Below are positions 1-5,856 of a stretch of DNA of 8,850 bases, one piece after another. Positions within the stretch are counted from its first letter, which is position 1. Each line of letters begins with the position of its first letter. Under the pieces are notes generated by a model. That model did no database searches, was not told where the DNA came from, and saw only the letters and a program-made list of their open reading frames with translations. The translations under genes were made by a program, and so were the position numbers. The DNA lies in NCBI GenBank assembly GCA_018813725.1, contig JAHJBD010000195.1, forward strand, positions 1-8,850. The letters run 5' to 3'. Origin of the DNA: Nanobdellota archaeon. Lineage in GTDB: Archaea > Nanobdellota > Nanobdellia > Woesearchaeales > JAHJBD01.

Positions 1-45
1 ATTTAGCGTGACCTTCTCTATCCGAACATTTTTCATTGGGTTCAT
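1..45 (-). CDS. rpl5: Ribosomal protein uL5 (L5), N-terminal 15 codons only
   Basis: Only the first 15 codons lie in the window. They read MNPMKNVRIEKVTLN, which matches the start of archaeal uL5 (typically MNPM-(K/R)-x-(I/V)-RIEKVTLN). uL5 binds 5S rRNA and forms part of the central protuberance of the large subunit. The start codon overlaps the stop of the upstream eS4 gene in a 4-bp ATGA, implying translational coupling; no clear Shine-Dalgarno is visible. Gene order eS4 then uL5 is the standard archaeal spc order. The gene continues past the left edge. Confidence 0.9.
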   Translation of the reverse strand, partial: MNPMKNVRIEKVTLN

Positions 46-725
46 TCTATCTTAACTAATGGTTTCTCTTTGCCGATTACAAAAGCGTATTTATTCAATG
101 TCTCAATCTTTTCGCTTTCTTTGTTCTTGTAAATTATCCTATTATTGAATATGCCCTCGATATGGCCCATGTCACCCATGTGTTTTCCACCGATAAGGAA
201 TATCAATGCGCCTTTCTCCAGTTTTATGTGATCCTTAATCTTTTGCGACGGAAGCTCTATCAATATCGTGTCGCCGACCTTATACTCTTCTTTATCGACC
301 AAGATGTTTCTTGCGTCATAAAGATTTATCTGGGCCTTGCCTTTCACTTTGGTCTTGCCGATTATCTTGCATGGCTTTAATTTTGCTTCATCTTTTGTGA
401 TTGTTGTGACTGCTAATCTTTTATTCTGGGCGACAATAACTCTGTAGCTGTCTTTTAGCAATGTGATGGTATCGAAAAGCCCAACATTGAATTTTGGTTC
501 CTTTACCCTTCTCTCGTCAACGAATACTTCTTTATTATGGAGCATCCTTCTTACTTCTTTGAATGTTTTTGCGATGCCCATAAGGTCCCTTAGCAGGACT
601 GTTAAAGGTATACCTAGCTTGATAGGATGTGCGCCTGGGTTAGGCCTTTTGATGTATTTGATATTCTTTCTCTTAATAGGCCATGATTTTGGCGTGTTCA
701 GTCTTCTTAAATGATCTTTTGGCAT
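42..725 (-). CDS. rps4e: Ribosomal protein eS4 (S4e)
   Basis: A 227-residue small-subunit protein of the archaeal/eukaryotic S4e family, close to the usual archaeal length. The N-terminus (DHLRRLNTPKSWPIKRK, residues 4-20) is the family signature. Residues about 43-95 form the S4 RNA-binding fold (TFKEVRRMLHNKEVFVDERRV), followed by the S4e central domain. A KOW-like segment lies at about 171-195 (KGALIFLIGGKHMGDMGHIEG). A Shine-Dalgarno-like AGGTGA ends 5 nt before the start and contains the stop codon of the preceding uL24 gene (4-bp spacer). The 3' end overlaps uL5 by ATGA. eS4 has no bacterial equivalent, so it supports an archaeal origin. Confidence 0.97.
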   Translation of the reverse strand: MPKDHLRRLNTPKSWPIKRKNIKYIKRPNPGAHPIKLGIPLTVLLRDLMGIAKTFKEVRRMLHNKEVFVDERRVKEPKFNVGLFDTITLLKDSYRVIVAQNKRLAVTTITKDEAKLKPCKIIGKTKVKGKAQINLYDARNILVDKEEYKVGDTILIELPSQKIKDHIKLEKGALIFLIGGKHMGDMGHIEGIFNNRIIYKNKESEKIETLNKYAFVIGKEKPLVKIE

Positions 726-729
726 TTTT

Positions 730-1104
730 TCACCTTTCTAGGCACTGTTTTCTTTTCTTGTCTTCAACACTAATCTCAGTAATGATTAAGTTTGATGGTT
801 CAAATAGCGGCTTTGTCTTTGTGCCGTCCTTTTTCTCTTTGTCTATCCCAGTGATTATCACTTTGGATCTCTTCAAAAGGACTTTTTCGATAGCCCCGGT
901 CTTGCCCTTGAATTCCCCTCTTACTATCTTAACCTTGTCCCCAGTCCTCAAGCCGATGCTTCGTTTTTTATATTTCTCTCTAAGCTCTTTTGAGAGATGG
1001 GACGACACAAATTTTTGTTTTGTGTGAAGCCCGGAGTTAATCCTGTATTTTCTTTGCTTTCGCGGCTGTTTGCTGCTCTTCCAACTTTTTGCTAGTTTTT
1101 TCAT
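730..1104 (-). CDS. rpl24: Ribosomal protein uL24 (L24)
   Basis: A 124-residue large-subunit protein, normal for archaeal uL24 (L26 family). The segment SSHLSKELREKY (34-45) is the archaeal/eukaryotic signature. A KOW motif spans about 52-80 (LRTGDKVKIVRGEFKGKTGA). The protein contacts 23S rRNA near the exit of the peptide tunnel and acts early in assembly. The start lies 1 bp after the uL14 stop, with no Shine-Dalgarno visible, so translation probably depends on coupling. The C-terminal tail is short and basic (DKKRKQCLER). Confidence 0.96.
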   Translation of the reverse strand: MKKLAKSWKSSKQPRKQRKYRINSGLHTKQKFVSSHLSKELREKYKKRSIGLRTGDKVKIVRGEFKGKTGAIEKVLLKRSKVIITGIDKEKKDGTKTKPLFEPSNLIITEISVEDKKRKQCLER

Positions 1105-1105
1105 T

Positions 1106-1507
1106 TTATACGACTATGTTTGATACTTTTGCTATTCCAGGCCACCTTTCAGTTGCTTCTTTTGCTATTGGCCCTTTAAAGATGGTCCCTTTTGGGTTGC
1201 CCTTGTCGTCCTTTAGGATGACTACTGCATTATCTTCAAATTTGATCCTCATGCCGTCAGGCCTTCTGTACTCTTTTTTTTGCCTTACTACAACAGCAAA
1301 TGTTGTCTGTTTTCTCATCTCAGGCTTGCCTTTCTTGACTGCGACCATAACCAGGTCACCGACTCCGGCACCCTCTCTTCTGCCTTTGACACCTTTCTTT
1401 CCTATAACTGTAAATATCTTGACTACGCGTGCGCCCGAGTTGTCGCACGTCTCTACAACGCTTCCTATCGGTAATGCTCTAGTTACCTTGGCTTTCACTG
1501 ATTGCAT
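1106..1507 (-). CDS. rpl14: Ribosomal protein uL14 (L14)
   Basis: A 133-residue protein matching archaeal uL14 end to end. It has the CDNSGARVVKI beta-barrel motif near residue 21, the AGVGDLVMVAVKKGKPEMRKQ block, and the VVVRQKKEYRRPDG signature. uL14 lies at the subunit interface and forms bridges to 16S rRNA. The start is fixed by the conserved N-terminus (MQSVKAKVTRALPIGS) and a nearby purine-rich GAAGGAAG. This start lies 29 bp inside the uS17 gene, a longer overlap than at other junctions of this operon. The stop is 1 bp before uL24. Confidence 0.97.
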   Translation of the reverse strand: MQSVKAKVTRALPIGSVVETCDNSGARVVKIFTVIGKKGVKGRREGAGVGDLVMVAVKKGKPEMRKQTTFAVVVRQKKEYRRPDGMRIKFEDNAVVILKDDKGNPKGTIFKGPIAKEATERWPGIAKVSNIVV

Positions 1508-1829
1508 CTTCTTCCTTCTCTTTCACTTTTGATTCTTCCAGCGCTTCCATCCTTTCTTTGAAGCCTGCTTCCTGGCCGATCTTTTCAACGATTATAAAGT
1601 TCTTTGTCTTGCTTATCGGTCTGCATTCTGAGATCTTTACGATGTCTCCTTCAACAACCTTGATCGCGTCAGGGACATGAGCTTTGATTGTGGTCTTACG
1701 TTTTTCGTATCTTTCATATTTTGGCAGGTAGTTCTTTCTTGCCCATTCAACTACTGCGGTCTTTGCCATCTTTGTGGATACAACTACTCCTGTGAATGTT
1801 CTTCCCCGTAAGCTGATTGTTTTTATCAT
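1479..1829 (-). CDS. rps17: Ribosomal protein uS17 (S17), short N-terminus
   Basis: A 116-residue small-subunit protein with the S17 OB-fold. The core runs from RGRTFTGVVVSTKMAKTAVVEW (8-29) through YLPKYERYEKRKTTIKAHVP (34-53) to the closing motif ISECRPISKTKNFIIVE (66-82). It binds 16S rRNA helices 7/11 and helps early assembly. Archaeal S17 usually carries 20-30 more residues in front of the RGR motif, including a Cys-x4-CPFHG block; here the ATG sits only seven codons before RGR and an in-frame TAA lies 2 codons upstream, so no longer start exists in this frame. The C-terminal 25 residues are a highly charged tail that overlaps uL14 by 29 bp. No strong Shine-Dalgarno is seen. An unusual 129-nt spacer precedes the gene. 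Confidence 0.95.
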   Translation of the reverse strand: MIKTISLRGRTFTGVVVSTKMAKTAVVEWARKNYLPKYERYEKRKTTIKAHVPDAIKVVEGDIVKISECRPISKTKNFIIVEKIGQEAGFKERMEALEESKVKEKEEDAISESQGN

Positions 1830-1958
1830 CTTTAATTAGGTTTTACCATGATTGATGCTGTTTTTGCCGATCGTCGCCTATTGTCCAGCCTCATTGTAGT
1901 CTGGATAACATGCAGTCACCTGCATATCCGGCGCCATGCCACTGCCCTTGAACTGTGT
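1830..1958 (-). other. 129-nt structured spacer; candidate ncRNA or cis-regulatory RNA
   Basis: This is the only real gap in an operon whose other gaps are 1-4 bp. It lies between the aIF1 stop and the uS17 start, where many archaeal operons carry rnp1 (RNase P protein Rpp29). It is too short for that gene, and no frame resembles Rpp29. The 82-nt core (about 1866-1947) is roughly 57% GC by hand count, clearly above its surroundings. On the transcribed strand it contains a 10-bp hairpin with a GUGA (GNRA) loop (1903-1929). A CGCC/GGCG pairing (1930-1933 with 1875-1878) could stack beneath it, and CCAG/CUGG (1901-1904 with 1885-1888) is a competing pairing. A 19-codon ORF (1878-1937) also lies inside. 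Function unknown: candidates are a processed small RNA, a translational control element for uS17, or a transcript-processing site. I found no match to C/D box, SRP or tRNA consensus. Confidence 0.5.
1903..1929 (-). repeat. Hairpin with GNRA tetraloop inside the aIF1-uS17 spacer
   Basis: On the minus strand the upper stem is AUGCAG pairing with CUGCAU (6 bp, perfect), closed by the tetraloop GUGA, which fits the GNRA class. The lower stem is GGAU pairing with AUCC (4 bp), separated from the upper stem by a three-nucleotide bulge GUU on the 3' side. GNRA loops favour RNA function over a DNA operator. No U-run follows, so it does not look like a terminator. Confidence 0.6.
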
Positions 1959-2267
1959 TTACCTTGTTTCGATAGTCTCGGGTGGAAACCCGACTTCGAG
2001 CAAAACATCCTTGACCTTGTTCTTATGGTCTCCCTGCAATTCGATCCTTCCTTGCTTTGATGTTCCGCCACAGGCAAATTTGCTTTTCAGCTTTTTTGCC
2101 AAGTCTTTGATATCAATCTCCTTTGACTCGATGCCTTCGACAATGGTATAGACCTTGCCGAATTTTTTTTTGTCAAGGCTGATGATAATCTTTTGACTCT
2201 CTTTTGCGATTGTCTCGCAAACACATAACTCTTTAGGTAGTCCGCACGTTTGGCATACTTCACTCAT
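1959..2267 (-). CDS. sui1: Translation initiation factor aIF1 (SUI1/eIF1 family)
   Basis: A 102-residue protein of the SUI1 family, usual for archaeal aIF1. The N-terminus carries the archaeal zinc-binding pattern C5-x2-C8 ... C15-x-C17 (CQTCGLPKELCVC). The SUI1 fold follows, with FGKVYTIVEGI (36-46), KSKFACGGTSKQGRIELQGD (61-80) and a closing GFPPETIE. aIF1 binds the 30S P site and enforces correct start-codon selection. A strong Shine-Dalgarno GGAGGT (2279-2284) lies 11 nt before this ATG inside the end of uL29, and the genes overlap by 8 bp. It sits after uL29, as in many archaeal operons. Confidence 0.95.
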   Translation of the reverse strand: MSEVCQTCGLPKELCVCETIAKESQKIIISLDKKKFGKVYTIVEGIESKEIDIKDLAKKLKSKFACGGTSKQGRIELQGDHKNKVKDVLLEVGFPPETIETR

Positions 2268-2469
2268 CCTTGTTGGTAACCTCCTTTTCTTTTAGTATTG
2301 TAAGTATCCTTGCGATGTCTTTCTTGTTTTTCTTCAGGTTTCCTGGGCTTTTTGGAGACGTGCCTGTCGCGATCTGCGAATTGTCCTTAAGCAGCTCCTT
2401 CTTAAGTTCGTCCAGCCTTTTGTTCAGGTCTTCAGCTGACATTACCCTGATCTCTTTAGTTTTGGTCAT
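2260..2469 (-). CDS. rpl29: Ribosomal protein uL29 (L29)
   Basis: A 69-residue protein made of a long helical hairpin. KEIRVMSAEDLNKRLDELKK (5-24) and NLKKNKKDIARILTILKEKE (44-63) match the two halves of archaeal uL29. It lies at the peptide exit tunnel of the large subunit and contributes to the docking site for SRP and other factors. The first ATG is preferred over Met10 because TKEIRVMS aligns with the usual VKEIREMS start. This places the start 14 bp inside the uS3 gene. The 3' end overlaps aIF1 by 8 bp and contains that gene's ribosome binding site. Confidence 0.93.
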   Translation of the reverse strand: MTKTKEIRVMSAEDLNKRLDELKKELLKDNSQIATGTSPKSPGNLKKNKKDIARILTILKEKEVTNKDE

Positions 2470-3187
2470 CTTCTATCTCTTCAATCTCTTTTAATATGTC
2501 TTCTGTTTCTTCTTCTTTTTCAGGTTTATCTTTAGTCTTTGATCTCTTTTTTTTCGGTTCTTCTTTAACTTCTTCAACAACTTCTTCAATCTCTTTTTTA
2601 AGCTTGATACGGTCAGGAAGTTCGATATCTGGCGGCATGATCTTCACTTGTATGCCTACAGTTCCTGTCTTGATGGTAGCTTTTTTTTGAGCAGTCAGGA
2701 CTCCAGTCAATGCAATATCACCGCATTTCTTCAGGTATCCTGTGTAAAATCTCCATCTCTTTGCTCTGCTGCTCGGGATCTTTCCGCTGATAAGTATCTC
2801 AATCCCTAGTGCACCTGCACCCATGACACTGGACATGACCTTATGCCCAATAGCTTTGAACTTTGATGTGCCAAACCTTTCTATCGAGTCAGCTATCTTT
2901 TCAGCGACAATGTTCGCATCCAGATCAATATTCTCTACTTCTGATATCTCTATCTGTGGATTTTCAAGGTTGAACTTTTCTTTTAGTATCTTTGTCAATT
3001 CTCGGATGTTTTGGCCTTTTTTTCCGACGACTAGGCCAGGTCTTGAAGCGTAAATCACTATCTTTTCTCCAAGCGGCGTCTTCTGCATCTTTGTGCCGCT
3101 GTGCCCAATATTTTTCATCTTTTCTGATATGAATTCTTCAATCTGAAGCTCTTTGATCTTTTGCGCCACGAACTTTCTTTCAATCAT
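2456..3187 (-). CDS. rps3: Ribosomal protein uS3 (S3)
   Basis: A 243-residue small-subunit protein. The N-terminal type-2 KH domain has its GxxG loop at 55-58 (RPGLVVGKKGQNIREL). The C-terminal S3 domain carries MGAGALGIEILISGKI (122-137), RAKRWRFYTGYLKKCGD (141-157) and TGTVGIQVKIMPPD (174-187). uS3 lines the mRNA entry channel in the 30S head. After about residue 195 it continues as a roughly 48-residue low-complexity tail of Glu and Lys, ending in an acidic stretch. The start overlaps the uL22 stop by ATGA, with a GAGG element a few bases upstream. Confidence 0.97.
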   Translation of the reverse strand: MIERKFVAQKIKELQIEEFISEKMKNIGHSGTKMQKTPLGEKIVIYASRPGLVVGKKGQNIRELTKILKEKFNLENPQIEISEVENIDLDANIVAEKIADSIERFGTSKFKAIGHKVMSSVMGAGALGIEILISGKIPSSRAKRWRFYTGYLKKCGDIALTGVLTAQKKATIKTGTVGIQVKIMPPDIELPDRIKLKKEIEEVVEEVKEEPKKKRSKTKDKPEKEEETEDILKEIEEIEDDQN

Positions 3188-3699
3188 TTTTTGTCCTCGG
3201 TTTTTTCAATCTTTTTTGCTTCGGGCATCTTTTTCTGATCATGTTTTATCTCAGGTTTCTTCTTATCTTCGCTTTTCTTGGCAGTCTCTTCTACGATAAT
3301 CTCGATATTGGTCCTTTTCATCCTTCTTCTTCTTTGCCTTCCATAATGCCATTGTCCTGGACCTTGGGTAGCGATAATCGTCTTGATTATCAGGTTTGAT
3401 GTGTTCAGGCCAAGGAATTGGGCATTTGCTTCAACTGAATTAAGCAAAGATAATATCTCTTGTGAAGCCTTAATTGGGTATGCTCCTGCAGCCATGCCTT
3501 TCTTGTGGCCCCGGTCACCATGAAACCTTGTCAAAGGTAGTGGGGTCTCTTTCTTTATTATCTTCTCAAGCTGCTGTTTTGCCCATGATAACTTCTTGTT
3601 TCTGATGTAATTAGCTATCTCAATGGAAAACTTGTTTGAGATAGACAATGATCTACCATAAACCCTTGCCATGTGTTCTTTGTTGTATCCGGTTGTCAT
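3184..3699 (-). CDS. rpl22: Ribosomal protein uL22 (L22)
   Basis: A 171-residue large-subunit protein. MARVYGRSLSISNKFSIEIA (10-29) is the archaeal start of the globular domain. The GDRGHKKGMAAGAYPIKAS block (61-79) and the beta-hairpin (TQGPGQWHYGRQRRRRMKRT, 111-130) identify it; the hairpin lines the nascent-chain tunnel. After about residue 137 there is a Lys/Glu-rich tail of about 34 residues. The start at MTTGYNKEH is kept because archaeal homologues have a similar GYS/GYN segment ahead of MAR. It is 1 bp from uS19, with no Shine-Dalgarno seen. Its stop overlaps uS3 by ATGA. Confidence 0.96.
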   Translation of the reverse strand: MTTGYNKEHMARVYGRSLSISNKFSIEIANYIRNKKLSWAKQQLEKIIKKETPLPLTRFHGDRGHKKGMAAGAYPIKASQEILSLLNSVEANAQFLGLNTSNLIIKTIIATQGPGQWHYGRQRRRRMKRTNIEIIVEETAKKSEDKKKPEIKHDQKKMPEAKKIEKTEDKK

Positions 3700-3700
3700 T

Positions 3701-4084
3701 TTATTTTACAGATAAGTTTGAACTTGATTTAGTCGCCCCTACACCTGGTGCAGAGTGCGCAAGCTTTTTCCTTGTAAGCACGAATTCTCCCAAAACGTGG
3801 CCAAGCATATCCGGGTCAATTATAACGTTCTCGAAAGATTTGCCGTTGTATACCTTGATTGTTGCATCAACCATCTCAGGAAGGATCACCATAGTGCGAC
3901 AGTGTGTCTTTATATTCTTCTCTTTAGCTTTGACCTTCTCGAGCAGTCCTTTTTGCTCCTCAGAAAATCCTCTTTTGATAGTTCTTCTTAATCTTGAAGG
4001 TAAAAGATCTGCAAATTCCTTGATGTCCATGGCTTTTAATTCTTCAAGCGTCTTTCCGTAATAGCTGAATTCTTTTTTGGCCAT
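3701..4084 (-). CDS. rps19: Ribosomal protein uS19 (S19)
   Basis: A 127-residue protein, the usual archaeal length (bacterial S19 is about 90). The archaeal N-terminal part FSYYGKTLEEL...LLPSRLRRTIKRG (6-39) precedes the conserved core. The core contains IKTHCRTMVILPEMV (58-72), VYNGKSFENVIIDPDMLGH (78-96) and GEFVLTRKKLAHSAPGVGATKSS (99-121). uS19 sits in the 30S head with uS13 and contacts the A-site region. A GAGGT element 4 nt before the start overlaps the uL2 stop codon. The gene lies 2 bp after uL2. Confidence 0.97.
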   Translation of the reverse strand: MAKKEFSYYGKTLEELKAMDIKEFADLLPSRLRRTIKRGFSEEQKGLLEKVKAKEKNIKTHCRTMVILPEMVDATIKVYNGKSFENVIIDPDMLGHVLGEFVLTRKKLAHSAPGVGATKSSSNLSVK

Positions 4085-4086
4085 TT

Positions 4087-4794
4087 TTACCTCTTTTTCC
4101 TCCCAGTCCTTCTAGGCGCGATCTTACCAACTTTTCGGCCTGGCGGAGCGTTTCTTGAAGATTGTGTAGGTCTTCCTTTTGAGTTTGTCGACTTACCACC
4201 GAATGGATGGTCAACTGAGTTCATAGCAACACCGCATACAATCGGGAAAAGCTTATTCTTGCTTCTTTTAGCGTGATATTTTGTTCCTGCTTTAAGGAAT
4301 GGCTTTTCAGTTATACCGCCGCCGGCAACTGATCCGATGCATGCTCGGCATTCAGATAGGAATACTTTGGTCTTATTGGATGGGAGCAGGACAGATACTC
4401 TGTTATTGGCTTTGCTTACAACTTTAGCAGACGAACCACATGTCTTTACGAATTTTCCGCCGTCGCCTGGTATACCTTCTATATTAAAAACAGCAGTACC
4501 CTCTGGGATGTCTTTTAATGCCAATACATTGCCGTTCTTAAGCTGAGCCTGGTCTCCAAATGTGATCTCTTGACCTACGTAGATTCCTTCTGGCGCCTGG
4601 ACCAATATCTTTTCACCATCATCGCTTAATACTCTCATCAATGGAGCATGACCTTGGCTTGTGATTATGTCAAGGATCTTTGCGTTGGCATTCTTAAGCT
4701 TACCAAATCCTGCATCTCCTTTCCATCTGAAACTAGGTGCCCGGTATCTTGGACCGCCTTTTCCTCTAGCCTGTTGAATTAGGTTTTTTCCCAT
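4087..4794 (-). CDS. rpl2: Ribosomal protein uL2 (L2)
   Basis: A 235-residue protein, close to the archaeal norm of about 240. It begins with GKNLIQQARGKGGPRYRAPS, the archaeal/eukaryotic start. An OB-like RNA-binding domain (about 40-120) and an SH3-like domain follow. GVAMNSVDHPFGG (188-200) contains the conserved His196, equivalent to the histidine near the peptidyl transferase centre whose loss impairs catalysis in other species. The tail (APPGRKVGKIAPRRTGRKKR) is basic and reaches into 23S rRNA. It starts 1 bp after uL23 and lacks a visible Shine-Dalgarno. Confidence 0.98.
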   Translation of the reverse strand: MGKNLIQQARGKGGPRYRAPSFRWKGDAGFGKLKNANAKILDIITSQGHAPLMRVLSDDGEKILVQAPEGIYVGQEITFGDQAQLKNGNVLALKDIPEGTAVFNIEGIPGDGGKFVKTCGSSAKVVSKANNRVSVLLPSNKTKVFLSECRACIGSVAGGGITEKPFLKAGTKYHAKRSKNKLFPIVCGVAMNSVDHPFGGKSTNSKGRPTQSSRNAPPGRKVGKIAPRRTGRKKR

Positions 4795-4795
4795 C

Positions 4796-5056
4796 TTACA
4801 TTAAACCAAGTTTTGTTGCTATGTCTATCGCAGGTGTTTCGTCTGAGAACTTGACATAAGCTCTCTTTTCACCTGACTGTGAATTGAATGTCTGGACACT
4901 TACTATCTTGACATTGAACGCTTCTTCAATGGCTTTTTTTATCTCTTGTTTGTTTGCTCTTCTGTCGACAACAAACTCTAATTTGTTTTCAGATTCCATC
5001 AGTCTGATACTCTTTTCTGAGGATAAAGGGTATTTGATAACGTCAAGAGGTTTCAT
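4796..5056 (-). CDS. rpl23: Ribosomal protein uL23 (L23)
   Basis: An 86-residue protein at the tunnel exit that serves as a docking site for SRP and other nascent-chain factors. YPLSSEKSIRLMESENKLEFVVDRRANKQEIKKAIE is the conserved N-terminal half, and the protein ends KRAYVKFSDETPAIDIATKLGLM, typical for archaea. An ATG further upstream (5104) would add 16 residues inside uL4, but the internal start is preferred. It gives the normal length, makes a 4-bp ATGA overlap with uL4, and follows a GGAGGG Shine-Dalgarno (5066-5071) by 9 nt. The stop is 1 bp before uL2. Confidence 0.96.
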   Translation of the reverse strand: MKPLDVIKYPLSSEKSIRLMESENKLEFVVDRRANKQEIKKAIEEAFNVKIVSVQTFNSQSGEKRAYVKFSDETPAIDIATKLGLM

Positions 5057-5856
5057 TGGAAAAGTCCCTCCTTCTTGATAAGGTCTATTGATCTGTCTGT
5101 CCATAAAGTTAATCTCCCAGGATGTGCTCCAGGTGCCAAAAGTTTTGCATTAAGTTTTTTTGCTTCAACAATGTCAATGCCGGTAAGGTTAGCGGCTGCT
5201 TTTGTTAAATTGCATTCACCTGATACTACTATCAATGGGCCCTTGGTTATCTTATATTTTCGTCCCCTTGTCTTGCCCTTGCCTGCCCTGATCTTCTTTG
5301 TAAGTCTTGATATCTCACTTTCCAGGCCGACACCAAGCAGCGCTTGCTTAATGTCTTTTGTTTTGGATATCGCTTCAATATCAGATGTGATTATGAATGG
5401 ATAGTGTGCTGGCACTATATGGCCCCTTAATTCCACTGCTTCTTTTGATAAAGTTGCAGCCATTGCGCTCCTTATGGCTTTCTGGTTCTCTTTCTTGTTG
5501 ATCTTTTGGTCCCATATTTTTGATGCTTTTGGTGGGTGAGCTTTCCTGCCGCCAACTGTTCCTGGGGCAACTGCGCCTACCCAGTTAAATCTTGTACCTG
5601 ACCTTGACATGATCTTTCTTGGGACTCTTGAGATACCATGTCCATAAGATCCCTTATAATTATGCCTTCTTCTGGATAATTTAGCTGAAGCCCGCATACC
5701 AGCGCCGATCTTTGCACCATAAGGCTGCCTGTTGTGGCTTTCGATAGCAAGGACTGCCCTTTGGATCAGGTCTTCTCTGACTGGCTCATTAAACTGACTA
5801 GGTAAATCTTTCTGGCCAATCTCCTTACTTGTCTTGTCAATAATCTTTAGTTTCAT
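5053..5856 (-). CDS. rpl4: Ribosomal protein uL4 (archaeal L4/L1e type)
   Basis: A 267-residue large-subunit protein of the archaeal/eukaryotic uL4 type. The long loop, about residues 42-110, threads into 23S rRNA toward the tunnel constriction. It contains RQPYGAKIGAGMRASAKLSRRRHNYKGSYGHG and ends with GTVGGRKAHPPK (99-110). RAGKGKTRGRKYKITKGPL (190-208) is a second family signature, and the C-terminus carries LLAPGAHPGRLTLWT. The start forms an ATGA overlap with the uL3 stop and has no clear Shine-Dalgarno. The 3' end carries the ribosome binding site for uL23. Confidence 0.97.
   Translation of the reverse strand: MKLKIIDKTSKEIGQKDLPSQFNEPVREDLIQRAVLAIESHNRQPYGAKIGAGMRASAKLSRRRHNYKGSYGHGISRVPRKIMSRSGTRFNWVGAVAPGTVGGRKAHPPKASKIWDQKINKKENQKAIRSAMAATLSKEAVELRGHIVPAHYPFIITSDIEAISKTKDIKQALLGVGLESEISRLTKKIRAGKGKTRGRKYKITKGPLIVVSGECNLTKAAANLTGIDIVEAKKLNAKLLAPGAHPGRLTLWTDRSIDLIKKEGLFQ
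5066..5071 (-). promoter_or_regulatory. Shine-Dalgarno of uL23, inside the uL4 gene
   Basis: GGAGGG on the minus strand, 9 nt before the ATG at 5056. It decides between the internal uL23 start and the longer upstream ATG at 5104. Confidence 0.75.

Noticed and set aside
1885..1930. tRNA-like stretch on the plus strand (TGTAGTCTGGATAACAT resembles the D-arm of archaeal tRNA-Glu/Asp, followed by a stem-loop)
   Set aside because: The following stem has a 4-6 nt loop instead of 7, position 33 is not U, there is no T-arm (GTTCRAAT-type) and no acceptor partner. A split or permuted tRNA half also lacks support.
1830..1958. C/D box or H/ACA guide RNA
   Set aside because: No paired C (RUGAUGA) and D (CUGA) boxes on either strand, and no convincing kink-turn with a correctly spaced ACA box.
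1878..1961. Stop-codon readthrough or pyrrolysine use extending aIF1 through the spacer
   Set aside because: The first stop is TAA, not TAG; aIF1 already has full family length; the added residues match no known domain.
1848..2060. Plus-strand ORF of 70 codons across the spacer
   Set aside because: It mostly runs antisense to aIF1, has no recognisable domain, and nothing supports a promoter or ribosome binding site.
2470..2600. CTT/TTC-rich tract read as a microsatellite
   Set aside because: It is the antisense view of GAA/GAG/AAA codons in the Glu/Lys tail of uS3, without a fixed repeat unit.
5057..5104. Longer uL23 with 16 extra N-terminal residues
   Set aside because: The extra residues lie within uL4, are not seen in the family, and the strong Shine-Dalgarno plus ATGA overlap point to the start at 5056.
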